NCBI GenBank assembly: GCA_003427395.1
Contig: BFEA01000875.1
Span: 389,935-416,034 of the forward strand
DNA from: Chara braunii
Taxonomy: Eukaryota > Streptophyta > Charophyceae > Charales > Characeae
DNA: 26,100 bases
Reading direction: 5' to 3'
Shown here: positions 1 to 8,223 of the stretch, piece after piece
How the letters are laid out: each line of letters starts with the position of its first letter
Numbering within the stretch: position 1 is the stretch's first letter
Notes under the pieces: generated by a model
Seen by the model: only the letters and a program-made list of their open reading frames with translations
Database searches by the model: none
Told to the model about the DNA's origin: nothing
Program-made: the position numbers and the translations under genes

Positions 1-30
1 GCCCCCGTTCTCTCTCTCTCTCCGTGCATC

Positions 31-738
31 ATGGCGGAGCGAAGCGTCCCGGAGGGCTGTATGGACAACACTTACCCCGCGTCGACTGGGGGGGAAGGGA
101 AGATGAAGGAGAAGTTCGAGAAGGTGACAGAGAAGGTGGTCATGGATGAGAAACCGGTGATAGCTGGAATCGAGGTGGCCAATCCGAACCCTCTGGGCCT
201 GACAGCCTTCGCCCTGACGGCTTTCACCATGTCCATGTTCACTGCGGGTTTGCTGCCGGAGTCTGTCAGCAACGTGGGCTTGTCGATGGGCTACTTCTTC
301 GGCGGGGCGGGCATGCTTCTTGCGGGGTTGTGGGCGTTCTTTGCACGCAGCACCTTCGGCGCCACGGCCTACTGCTCCTACGGCTTCTACTTCCTGTCGT
401 ACACCTACTACATGGTGGAGATGGAGAAAGACGCGGCCAACCCCGACAAGACCCACGTGGCGCTGGGCGTGTTCCTGCTGGGGTGGACCATCTTCACGAT
501 CTGCATGACCATCATCTCCTACAGGACGTTCCGCGCTCTGTTCATCATGTTCGTCTTCCTGACGCTCGATTACTTCTTCAACATGCTGGGCGCATGGGCG
601 GACTCGAAGCGCACCACCAGGGCGGGAGGCTGGTTCGGCCTGCTGGCTGCCGCGTCGGGGCTGTACTGCGCCATGGGATTGGTAATCATCGACACGTGGA
701 AGGAGGAGGTCTTGCCACTTGGATACTACAAGCCTTAG
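31..738 (+). CDS. Acetate transporter-like membrane protein (GPR1/FUN34/SatP, AceTr family)
   Basis: The 235-residue protein carries the AceTr signature at residues 51-57 (NPNPLGL), followed by LTAFALTAFTMSMFTAGLLP, the typical first helix. Six hydrophobic segments are visible at about 54-75, 82-104, 108-129, 142-163, 168-190 and 200-220, with a charged N-terminal tail of about 50 residues, as expected of this family. Known members (yeast Ady2, bacterial SatP, algal GFY) move acetate or succinate with protons across plasma or organelle membranes. Substrate and location here are inference. ATG at 31 gives the full family length; ATGs at 61 and 103 (residues 11 and 25) are possible alternatives within the tail. 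Codons are strongly GC3-biased and there is no intron. Only 30 bases, CT-rich, lie upstream, so the promoter is outside the window. The stop is TAG at 736-738. Confidence 0.9.
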   Translation: MAERSVPEGCMDNTYPASTGGEGKMKEKFEKVTEKVVMDEKPVIAGIEVANPNPLGLTAFALTAFTMSMFTAGLLPESVSNVGLSMGYFFGGAGMLLAGLWAFFARSTFGATAYCSYGFYFLSYTYYMVEMEKDAANPDKTHVALGVFLLGWTIFTICMTIISYRTFRALFIMFVFLTLDYFFNMLGAWADSKRTTRAGGWFGLLAAASGLYCAMGLVIIDTWKEEVLPLGYYKP

Positions 739-1882
739 ACTTACTAGACTCTCATTTATTCTCTAGAAAGACCGGATTAGTTCCCTGTGAACTTCTGCGA
801 AACTGCCGAGAAACTTCCGCGAAACGACTGAGAAACTTCTGAGTAAGTTTCGGGTAACTTCCATGTACATTCCGGGTAAGTGGTAATTTTATTTTATTTA
901 TTTATTTTTATTTTTTTTATTTTTTTTTAGGACAGAATAGAAGTCACGTAGGAACACACAGAATTTTACTTATCGGGTGAGACAAATAGGGTGCATAAGA
1001 ATAAGATGCGATAGTAGGCCAGGTTTGCGCCATAATTTATTGAGTACCTCTGTACCGGGACATGATACTAAAAATAGATCGCTGGCAGCCATCGCTGCTA
1101 ATTTGCTGCTGGGGCTGCTGCTGGAGCTGCTGCTGTAGATAATTTGCTATCCACGATGTGGCCACGTGGCTCAGTTGAGTGCGTTGGACACTGACTGGGT
1201 AACCGGGTTTTGACACGTGGATGGTGGTTCAACGTGGTTCTGCTTGGACACGTTGGACTCGGGTTAACCCAACATCATTGCTGTGCCTAGATGTGTCATC
1301 CTTCTTCCCTCGCATTCGTTTCTCTCTGTCATCCTACAGTTTCCGATTTCTTTCCCAAATTCCCATAGCTTTCAATAATTCAATTAGAACTCCTCCGCGT
1401 CCTGTAGCCCGTTGAGAGGGGGAGGGGGGGGGGGGGGCACTTCCTGTCCTCTGTACCTGGTCCCATGTTCCCAACAGTAGCTTTCCGATCACTAGCTCCT
1501 CCCTTTCGACTCCCTTAATGTTTTTCCTCTTGGGTCCTTGTGTTCTTTGCTAAGATCACTCGACTCGAGTAACAGTTACTGTAGCCGTTCGATAGCCTCT
1601 AGTTGGTGTTTCTTCAGGTACTGAATCGATGGTGGTTCGTGTCTTTTTCTTTGCATTTGGCTGCTCCTGGTTCTGTTCTTACTTTAAGTTAATTCCACTG
1701 TAGGATACGAACACCGATCCTGTTAGAATGCTTTACTCGCTAATTGTCTTTCAATTTGCTCGAGAGAATGTCCTTGCTCAGGCTTGCTGGTGTCGCGCTA
1801 CTGCAAGGCAAGTGCTGTCATTGCTGATTCATATGTCAATTAATGGTTAACATTAACTGATTATTCTTTGAAACTCTCATTT

Positions 1883-1885
<3 letters not shown>
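739..1885. other. Non-coding stretch downstream of the transporter gene
   Basis: No convincing ORF is seen. The first part is presumably 3' UTR. At about 786-850 a short degenerate repeat (variants of GAGAAACTTCYGMG) recurs four or five times. At 885-930 there is a T-rich tract and at about 1090-1137 a cluster of GCTG/CTG repeats. A long G run lies near 1425-1437. Nothing else recognisable. Confidence 0.5.
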
Positions 1886-1975
<90 letters not shown>

Positions 1976-2030
1976 GGCGCACGTGTGCTTGTGTGAGTAA
2001 GTGTGTGTGTGTGTGTAGAGGAGTACGTGT
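1886..2030. repeat. Compound (CT)n / (GT)n microsatellite
   Basis: About 39 uninterrupted CT units run to about 1964 and pass directly into GT-rich sequence with a further (GT)n run near 2003-2016. Simple-sequence repeat; the length in the assembly may not be exact. Confidence 0.9.
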
Positions 2031-2145
2031 GCTTGAACTGATCTGTCAATCTCTCAATCTACACACAGCGCCAAGAGAGGGGGGCGGGGGGGGGGGGGTC
2101 ATGTGTGTGGTTGTTTTTGCCTTGGGATGGTCGTCCTAAAGCCAG

Positions 2146-2406
2146 GTTGAACTGCCGGTTCGTATCGTCTGGAACGAGCCTAGTGCCATTGGGAATTTGG
2201 AAGACGTAATTGAGGAAATTGAGGCTACTAGGCACAGCCCCTCAAAAACCTTGGTGACCGTCGTGTTTCGGAGTTCCTGCTCGCAGTGCTCGGCGGTCGC
2301 CAGGCCACCCAATTCTATCATTCTATGGGCCTCGCTGCACATCTCTCGAAATGTGCAAAACGAGAGTGAATCTTCCGGTAGAATATGGAAAGATACACGG
2401 CCATGA
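2146..2406 (+). CDS. Candidate internal exon with thioredoxin-like CxxC motif
   Basis: Reading from a possible splice acceptor (AG at 2144-2145), the open frame gives a helix-like segment (NLEDVIEEIEATRHSPSK) followed by a hydrophobic strand and a C-S-Q-C motif (TGC codons at 2278 and 2287). This helix, strand, CxxC order is the start of a thioredoxin fold, and resembles plant atypical thioredoxins in arrangement. The usual W before the first Cys is replaced by Ser and no cis-Pro region follows. The sequence after the CxxC looks less protein-like, so the true exon end is probably between about 2297 and 2340. The frame is closed upstream by TAA at 2137-2139 and has no ATG. Could be an exon of an intron-rich gene, a gene fragment, or chance; fairly unsure. 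Confidence 0.3.
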   Translation, partial: VELPVRIVWNEPSAIGNLEDVIEEIEATRHSPSKTLVTVVFRSSCSQCSAVARPPNSIILWASLHISRNVQNESESSGRIWKDTRP

Positions 2407-2668
2407 TTTTTGTCTTTTGTGCATGTCGAGAGTAGTGCAGCGAGCGCCTATGTCTGTTTGGCAGGAGTGGATAGCGATAGCGGCGACACGCTGAAAGGTG
2501 TGGTTGATTCTGTTAGGGCATTACTCACACCAGGAGGACTTCCTCTACCAATTTCTGGACGGGATTGCAGCCAGTGCATAATTGCATAATTGCAGACAAA
2601 AAAATGACTCTAATTGACAAATAACATTTAGTATCATGATCATAGATAGCGCTAGTATGAGTATCATC

Positions 2669-2725
2669 AGAGTATGCGCTTACCAAAAAAAAAAAAAAAA
2701 AAAAAAAAGAAGAGTTTGCGCTTAC
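2669..2725 (+). repeat. Bare poly(A) tract flanked by a 15 bp duplication
   Basis: A24 at 2685-2708 sits between AGAGTATGCGCTTAC (2669-2683) and AGAGTTTGCGCTTAC (2711-2725), 14 of 15 identical. A poly(A) tail bounded by a target-site-like duplication is the footprint expected from LINE-type target-primed reverse transcription in which almost nothing but the tail was inserted. Slippage on a pre-existing tandem repeat is the alternative. Confidence 0.55.
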
Positions 2726-2804
2726 TGTTTTTTTCAAATCTGGAAAGGAAGCATTAATTGACCATAACACTTGTCACTGTTGTCATGATACCGCAATGAA
2801 CAGG

Positions 2805-2945
2805 TTTTTTTGTTTTGTTTTTTTTTTTTTTGTGCTGCCGGGCTGCTTATCTCAACCAGACCAAATAAGAAATTCCTCGGTCGAGGTTCGAACCCGCGTC
2901 TCCCAAAGGAATGGACATTGGCCATGAGTCACATGAATGTTAGGC
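2805..2945 (-). mobile_element. tRNA-derived SINE-like fragment with A-rich tail
   Basis: On the minus strand the 11-mer AGGTTCGAACC region at 2884-2894 gives a good RNA polymerase III B box (GGTTCGAACCT). About 50 bases further downstream the strand ends in an A-rich tail (2805-2831 on the plus strand is T-rich, T11 with TGTTTTG interruptions). Upstream, TGGCCAATGTCC is only a weak A-box match at somewhat short spacing. No clear target-site duplication was found. Known SINEs have this order (A box, B box, body, tail); the assignment is tentative. Confidence 0.35.
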
Positions 2946-3628
2946 TCAGCATTTCCAAAGGAGGTTCCTTTTGTATATTAATTAATTAATTACTTAAATT
3001 GTATTAAGTGTTGAAGTGGTCCATTGTGACAGTCTGATGTAAAAAGGATAACATTGTTTACTCAGAGTCGGCCTAAACTGAGCCTTGTCCATCGACGATA
3101 CATAATGAGTGTGAAAGACCACGAAGTACAATTCTTTAAAGTTTTTTTTTTTTTTTTTTTTTTTTTTCTTGAATTAAAGAGCAATGCTATTAGGGGACTG
3201 TGCTCGAGTGTATACGACTCGGAGGGTATTAAGCGCGTCCCTGGAATTTATGCCTAATTTTTGTTGAAGCCTCCGGTCTATTGGTGGTGGGGAAAATCGC
3301 CTGCTGTAACATACACAAAGCTTTGCCTATGGAAAGAATCCAAACAGAGAAACCCTAAACAAAGGAAAGAACGGCGAGAGTCTAGAGAAGGTAGGAAAAA
3401 CGTATGACGCCTGCGTCGCCTGGGACATTCACAGAATGACATGCAGTGAGGCTTGGCCAGCCAGGCCAGGCGGCCCAGGCCAGTTTGTTGTCATGTCTTG
3501 TCTTCTCTTTCGTTTGCTGAAGACACACAATTGGGCGGAAGTTCGCGGAACCATTCAATCCTCCATACATGGCAGGTGCTGGCATTCAATGGATTCAATG
3601 GATTCGTTTTTGGTACTAATGGGTAATC

Positions 3629-3670
<42 letters not shown>

Positions 3671-3901
3671 CATGCAGCTTCTTCAGTATTTTACCTAGTA
3701 GTTACTTGAGTCGTCCCTAAGAGAAGGTCGGGTCTTTCTGGGATAATGTAGCGGCGTAGCGGCAAAGGCGTGTCGATATGCACTCTGATCCAGCACCTAA
3801 CAACCCTAAACCCCTAAAAGACTTATAAAAAAAAAAAGCTAAGCTACATTCTTCTCCTAAAAAAATCACAATTTCCTACAACTGCAACCTACCTACCACC
3901 A
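2946..3901. other. Non-coding stretch with T homopolymers
   Basis: No believable gene. T26 at 3142-3167 and T41 at 3630-3670; neither has a clear flanking duplication. A GC-rich patch of GGCCAG repeats (about 3450-3485) is partly palindromic. Near 3800-3840 are two CCCTAAA-like telomere-type hexamers and an A11 run. Confidence 0.5.
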
Positions 3902-3941
3902 CTCCTAAACCTATACAGGGGACCCCTGCAAGCGCATTTAC
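3902..3941 (+). repeat. Diverged 40 bp direct repeat, copy 1 (copy 2 at 4389-4428)
   Basis: CTCCTAAACCTATACAGGGG and the following GACCCCTGCAAGCGCATTTAC recur at 4389-4428 with four substitutions and one N. The second copy begins at the base immediately after the adapter at 4351-4388. The substitutions suggest two members of a dispersed repeat family rather than a simple read duplication. Confidence 0.6.
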
Positions 3942-4013
3942 CTCTCTAGATAGGGATAACATACCTGCCTGAGGGCAAACCCCCTGGAAAGAATGTTTTT
4001 CTCTTAAATCATC

Positions 4014-4061
4014 GGTACTTGCCCCAGCTTCCGGAGGGCAGGTACCCCGAGCCTCCGGAAG
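4014..4061. repeat. Interleaved inverted repeats (pseudoknot-like order)
   Basis: Arm A GGTACTTGCCC (4014-4024) pairs with GGGCAGGTACC (4036-4046, one mismatch) and arm B CTTCCGGAGG (4028-4037) pairs perfectly with CCTCCGGAAG (4052-4061). The order is A-B-A'-B', so the two hairpins exclude each other or form a pseudoknot. Function unknown; could be remnants of a foldback element. Confidence 0.5.
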
Positions 4062-4292
4062 TAGAGTAGAGAATAACTCAAGGCAACATGAAGCCAAATG
4101 AAACGTATGGCAATTCATTCAGACAGAGACATGGAGAGAAACGAGAGAGAAAATAGACGCAAAAGTCCCCCGAGCGCATTCAGCTCGTACGGAATTCAAT
4201 GTTAAGCTGATACAATGCGAAAGATGGGTTGAAGCGTAACTGGCGTCCAGAAGTTGCGGGGCGTTAACTACAACGCCCCGAGGCCGATGTAT

Positions 4293-4314
4293 GGGCCAAG
4301 TACTGGTGGTTTAA
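4293..4314 (+). mobile_element. Solo end of the TTAA-flanked MITE family
   Basis: GGGCCAAGTACTGGTGGT followed by TTAA (4311-4314) is the exact reverse complement of the left end at 9069-9090. The partner end upstream was not found. Confidence 0.6.
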
Positions 4315-4350
4315 CTAATCTTCGTTCTTCTCTCAAACTCACCCTTGCTA

Positions 4351-4388
4351 CTGTCTCTTATACACATCTAGATGTGTATAAGAGACAG
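4351..4388. other. Nextera mate-pair junction adapter (assembly artefact)
   Basis: The 38 bases are the 19-base Tn5 mosaic end CTGTCTCTTATACACATCT followed directly by its reverse complement. This is the known circularisation junction of Nextera mate-pair libraries and not host DNA. The bases on either side therefore come from two ends of a library fragment and may not be neighbours in the genome. An N lies 19 bases further on (4407). Confidence 0.97.
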
Positions 4389-4447
4389 CTCCTAAGCCTA
4401 TAAAGGNGACCCCTGCAAGCACATTTACGACGATTTATCTCTCACTA

Positions 4448-4552
4448 CAGTTTTCCCCCGAATACAACGTACGGTCATTATAGCTGAATTTAGACTGAAA
4501 GATACCCCCAATTCAGCTATAATGACCGTACGTTGCATTCGGGGGAAGACTG
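4448..4552. mobile_element. 105 bp foldback MITE, copy D (TA-flanked)
   Basis: Arms of about 44 bp (4448-4491 and 4509-4552) are near-perfect inverted repeats around an approximately 17 bp loop. The ends are CAGTTTTCCCCCG and CGGGGGAAGACTG, and both sides are flanked by TA (4446-4447, 4553-4554). The inner arm, CGGTCATTATAGCTG-like, is shared with the copies at 5104, 5246 and 24392. TA duplication and CAG(T) ends are typical of Tc1/mariner-type MITEs. Confidence 0.75.
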
Positions 4553-4554
4553 TA

Positions 4555-5103
4555 GTATGGAGGAAACATTTCAGTCAGAGAGATCTTAGTTTAGGTCAGT
4601 GTCACTCTCCCGCGAGTCAGTCGTTGACACAATTGGACAGTCAAAACTCTAATTTGCTACCCCGTTCAAGTTGGCGGCCCCGGTACTATGTCTATGTCTT
4701 GTTCTTCTTTCCTTTTTCTCTGTTAAAAGGGGCTGCATTGCGGCATTAGAAAGCAAGAGAAACTGCTTGCAGAGCTTGTTTGCAGTTTGCTGCGTAGCCA
4801 GTCATCATATCATTTTCACACGATTCTCCGATCATTTGCGTCGCACTGTCTTTTCTTCTCTCCGTCTTTTTCTGTTATAAAAAAAAAGGAAGTAGCCCCA
4901 AGCATGATGCAGTATTGAAATATATCCTACATGATGCATCGGGATTTGAGCTCGTGCTCTGTTAAAATACCAAAAAGTCACAGGTGACCATCATTCAGTC
5001 AGACAACTGACACGCAATGTGTATGTTCTGACGTCTCACCTTTACGTTGGGGTTGGGGTCTGTGCGTCTAGAACTTTAGACCAAACGATCGCTAACCCTA
5101 GTG
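4555..5103. other. Non-coding stretch
   Basis: I see no gene, RNA or repeat here beyond an A8 run near 4879 and a first copy of the GCTAACCCTAGT flank (about 5091-5102) that recurs before the next foldback copy. Confidence 0.5.
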
Positions 5104-5208
5104 CCGTCTTCACCCGAATAGAATGCCGGGTAATTATCGCTGCATCTGGGCCGAAAATTGTGCCAAATACAGCTATAATGACCGGGCATTCTATTCGGGT
5201 GAAGACGG
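5104..5208. mobile_element. 105 bp foldback MITE, copy B
   Basis: The ends are CCGTCTTCACCCGAATAG and CTATTCGGGTGAAGACGG. The arms continue through GCCCGGT(C/A)ATTAT to a short centre. Length is 105 bp, the same as copies A and D. The flanks are TG and GT rather than TA, so this insertion's duplication is eroded or was copied together with copy C. Confidence 0.75.
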
Positions 5209-5245
5209 GTAGTTGGCCAAATGATTGCTAACCCTAGTAACCCTA

Positions 5246-5353
5246 CCATCTTCACGAGAATAGAACGCTCGGTTGGTCATCTTCGCTGCATCTGGACTGG
5301 AGGTCGCCCCAGATGCGGATATAAGTTCTGGTAGTCTATTTGGGTGAAGACAG
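5246..5353. mobile_element. 108 bp foldback MITE, copy C (TA-flanked)
   Basis: More diverged member: starts CCATCTTCACGAGAATAGAACG, ends with GTCTATTTGGGTGAAGACAG, and is flanked by TA at 5244-5245 and 5354-5355. It follows copy B head to tail. Each copy is preceded by a similar flank (GATCGCTAACCCTAGT, GATTGCTAACCCTAGT), so element and flank were probably duplicated together. Confidence 0.7.
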
Positions 5354-5768
5354 TAGACAGTAGACCAAATAAGTCATTCAGATAATGGCCGGAGCTGGAG
5401 CGAGGCGGTGCAACTCTGTAACCTAGCCTCCTGTTGGGTGTGAGCACTGCAAGGCCCGGTAGAGAGATCTGGTTTGGTTTGAACATGGCTGCGTTGGCCG
5501 AGTGTTCAGCTAGGCCTCAGCGACGTCAGCGCCGAGGCAGACGGTATCCATTCATTTTCGTGGATCTGGGGTGATTCTGTAGAACTTTGCTTGGGTAGAG
5601 GCCAGACTGGCCAGTAGGTGACTCCAAATTTTCCTTAGTTCTTTTTCTTGATTGTTCAGATTTGTTCTCAGCTGAAGCTGGGTGATGGACCGCTGATGGC
5701 CCTGGTATCTCATGCTCTCTGTATTTTCATGACTCATGAGGGAGGCCGGGCCTGAATCCCAGCACGTA
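5354..5768. other. Non-coding stretch
   Basis: No gene or structural element supported. A third partial copy of the MITE flank (AGACCAAATAAGTCATTCAG) occurs at about 5359-5378. Confidence 0.45.
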
Positions 5769-5990
5769 TTGCTCCCCACAAATACATTGGTACTCATTGG
5801 AGCATTGTCCGGCCCCCAAAAAGGGATGGTCCTCCCGTCTTCCCCCGAGCACAACCCACCCTCGTGTTGCTCCCCACGAATAGATTGCAGCATTGCTCCC
5901 CCCTCCCCCCCCCGCGCAAAAAAAAAGGGATAGTCCTGGCGTCTTCCCCTGAAGGGCCTGAACAGTGAACACAACCCACCCTCATTTTGA
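5769..5990 (+). repeat. Imperfect tandem duplication, unit about 110 bp
   Basis: The order GCTCCCCACRAATA, AAAAAGGGAT(G/A)GTCCT, CGTCTTCCCC, ACACAACCCACCCTC appears twice (about 5769-5862 and 5869-5983). The second copy carries extra C and A runs. Overlapping ORFs in several frames here are a by-product of the repeat. Confidence 0.65.
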
Positions 5991-6492
5991 ATGCATGCGA
6001 CGCCACTGTCACCGTGAGGCGAGGGATGGGAGAGCTATAGCTTGTACACACTCCTTATAACTGTGCCCTTTGCTCGGAGGAGGACGATGGTGCTCGAGGA
6101 TGCCAGGATCAACAACTCTGTAGTCGAAGACACCGTACTATGTCTATGTTACATCGTTACCTCTGACTCTCTGAGGCTCTGAGAGACAAACCCCAGTGGA
6201 CTAGTGCGGTGCTATGCTTGGGCTAAGCTATACCAAGAACCTGCCTAACATTTGCCATCATATTCATGCTGTCTCAGCAGGTGCATAGCACTGGTGGCCC
6301 GTGGTGGGCCTGGTTTTTTTTTTTTTTTTTCTGGTTATAATTTCTAAGGTTTGTAACTTTGTGTCAGCTGATCTCTGGACCCGATAGGATGCTCAGATAT
6401 GGTACAGAGATCTAGAAAAATTCTAATGCGGCCAAGCTTTTAGCTCAACACCGTGACGACACTACGTAGTGCTAAGCAAAGACATAGCTTGA
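5991..6492. other. Non-coding stretch
   Basis: No gene seen. A T16-17 tract at about 6314-6330 is bounded by CTGG on the left and CTGGTT on the right, too short to call a duplication. Confidence 0.45.
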
Positions 6493-6509
6493 GGGGGGGG
6501 GGGGGGGGG

Positions 6510-6585
<76 letters not shown>
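6493..6585 (+). repeat. G17 directly followed by A76
   Basis: Seventeen G (6493-6509) run without interruption into 76 A (6510-6585). No duplication of the flanks (AGCTTGA and CCGAATGA) is visible. It may be a retroposon tail or a homopolymer assembly artefact. Confidence 0.9.
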
Positions 6586-6587
<2 letters not shown>

Positions 6588-7064
6588 GAATGACAAGGTA
6601 GAAGCTATTCGGAATCCGGTTCAAGACGAGTGCTTGTGCTAAATTAAATTACGCAGGCGTTCGTTTCAAGGAAATGGCCAGGTTCACGCTACCCGAGCTC
6701 AAGCACAGCAACTGAGGGGATCTTACCCTCATGAAAGCAAATGCTCCACCGGCAGTTTGTGAGGAGTACGTAGCGGGGCTAGCCTGATTCGGACGGAATC
6801 GGAACAGATAAGTGATTTCAAGGACACAGGTACCTCATGACACCTCAGAGTCTTTGTTTGAAATTTATTTTTCCTTTTTTGGAAAACCTAGCCTTAATCA
6901 CGAAGGTACCCCACATAGAGACGTCGCCGTTGGTCGTTGTTATGTTGTGAACGACGCCCGGCTTTTCTCTATGGACGCGATACTGCAAACCGAGATTGTT
7001 CTCAGCCGCCTGCAACTCTGAGTGAGCCTCAGCGTTCTAGGTCAGCTAGTAGAACAAAAGATGA
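6586..7064. other. Mostly non-coding; one possible mini-exon
   Basis: After AG at 6655-6656 an 18-codon GC3-rich open frame runs from 6657 to a TGA at 6713-6715 (reads VRFKEMARFTLPELKHSN). It could be a short exon but is too small to call. Nothing else stands out. Confidence 0.25.
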
Positions 7065-7115
7065 AAAAGGTCTTGAAAAAAAAAAGAAAGGGAAAAAAAA
7101 AAGAAAAGGTATTGA
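7065..7115 (+). repeat. A-rich tract between 12 bp near-duplicates
   Basis: AAAAGGTCTTGA (7065-7076) and AAAAGGTATTGA (7104-7115) flank a purine-only A-rich tract. This is a second, weaker candidate for a retroposed tail with target-site duplication; a purine-rich simple repeat is the alternative. Just downstream, the minus strand shows GGTTCGAATCC (about 7143-7153), a good Pol III B box, but no tRNA fold is supported. Confidence 0.35.
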
Positions 7116-7314
7116 CGTTGTCCGTCGAAGATGATGATGAGGTGGATTCGAACCATGCGAGCTTTGTCGTCGGGATATATGACTGGACGGCACTATAAGT
7201 CTTGGGGAAGTTCCGCACATGTCAATCAGTACGACGCCCTGATTGTATTATGGTTCTGATTTTGCAAAGAAACATCAGCCTGAGGACGCATGTTCTCTAT
7301 CCACGTCACTTCCC

Positions 7315-7315
<1 letters not shown>

Positions 7316-7350
<35 letters not shown>
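7316..7350 (+). repeat. A35 homopolymer
   Basis: Thirty-five A between CACTTCCCC and TCATGGTG; no flanking duplication seen. Confidence 0.9.
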
Positions 7351-7354
<4 letters not shown>

Positions 7355-7683
7355 GGTGCTACAACCACCTGGATTGATGGTTGCATTTCGAAACTTCGGA
7401 TGGCTCCAATGAGTCCAATCCATTGGTGAGGAGTCACTGAGGAGCTGCTCCTGGTAGAAAACGATTCCAGGGTCCCAGTAGGACATGAATTTAAAGCGTT
7501 CAGACTTCAAGTTGGGTGCGGCACCCTTAGGGCCTTAGGGCCTCGGCACACTACTCTCCAAATGTGAAAAGGACAAAAATGTGGCGGCATCTGGCCGTGT
7601 TCTTGCAGGAAGTTCAGTCTCATTTTGCACATTTCGAGAGTAGTGTGGCGATGCCCTTACTAGTTGACAAGTTGTGGGCATGT

Positions 7684-7973
7684 TCTTTCAAGGGAAAAGT
7701 CATAAAACTTCCCTGCGACGACACCTTTGTGTCCATTTCCCCCCAAACGGGCAAACAGGTGCCGCAGGCCCCAAATTCACTTTCGGCCTCATTTTCGCAC
7801 CCTGCAAAACACTTTCCCGCGAATTTTACAGAGCGGCCATTACCGGCCCAGCCACGTGCAAAAACGACACCAAAAGTGAATTGGGACCTGCGGCACCTTT
7901 TTCCCCGTTTGGGGGAAACGGATACAAAGGTTTCGTAGCAGGGAGTTCTTATGACTTTTCCCTTCTTTCAAAG
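7684..7973. mobile_element. 290 bp foldback element with long arms
   Basis: The left arm (7684 to about 7800) reads AAGGGAAAAGTCATAAAACT, CCCTGCGACGACACCTTTGT, and TTTCCCCCCAAACGGG. The right arm (about 7853-7973) is its reverse complement with about 10-15% differences. The arms are about 115 bp around a centre of about 50 bp. It has no coding capacity, and the ORFs over it are mirror images. Exact ends and duplication were not resolved. Confidence 0.75.
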
Positions 7974-8080
7974 GTTGGTTGCACCTCATAGGCTCTTTTC
8001 TCTGGCCCGCAGACAGATTGATAATAGTCATAATGCTGATTCTCCATTCAATGTGGCAGATCTGTTGCTGCGTGAAGTTT

Positions 8081-8136
8081 GGTGATCCCCTTCTCCTGCC
8101 GAGCTTGGAAATGCCCGGCAGGAGAATGGGATCACC
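8081..8136. repeat. 21 bp stem hairpin
   Basis: GGTGATCCCCTTCTCCTGCCG (8081-8101) pairs with 8116-8136 with one mismatch around a 14-base loop. Possibly another small foldback remnant. Confidence 0.7.
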
Positions 8137-8223
8137 GAGCTGGGGTGTTTCTCCGTTTTGGTCGTCCCCTTCTCCATCAAGGGATAATCATGTCATCTTG
8201 AATTTGAAGTGTTCAGGCAAAAA

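Larger units (their letters stand above)
3942..4350. other. Non-coding stretch, ends at an adapter junction
   Basis: No gene. It contains the interleaved inverted repeats at 4014-4061 and a TTAA-family element end at 4293-4314 (both listed). A small hairpin, GGGGCGTTAACTACAACGCCCC, lies at about 4258-4279. Confidence 0.5.

Noticed and set aside
3811-3835. CCCTAAA-like repeats as a telomere remnant
   Set aside because: Only two imperfect units.
5552-5974. 140-codon minus-strand ORF and overlapping ORFs at 5727-6051
   Set aside because: Several frames over the same tandem duplication give similar peptides; composition is not coding-like.
6657-6715. 18-codon GC3-rich mini-exon candidate
   Set aside because: Too short to separate from chance; mentioned only in the region note.
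7143-7153. GGTTCGAATCC on the minus strand as a tRNA gene
   Set aside because: B box only; no acceptor stem, A box or cloverleaf can be drawn.
7564-7991. ORFs of 105-124 codons over 7564-7991
   Set aside because: They read through the 290 bp foldback and mirror each other.
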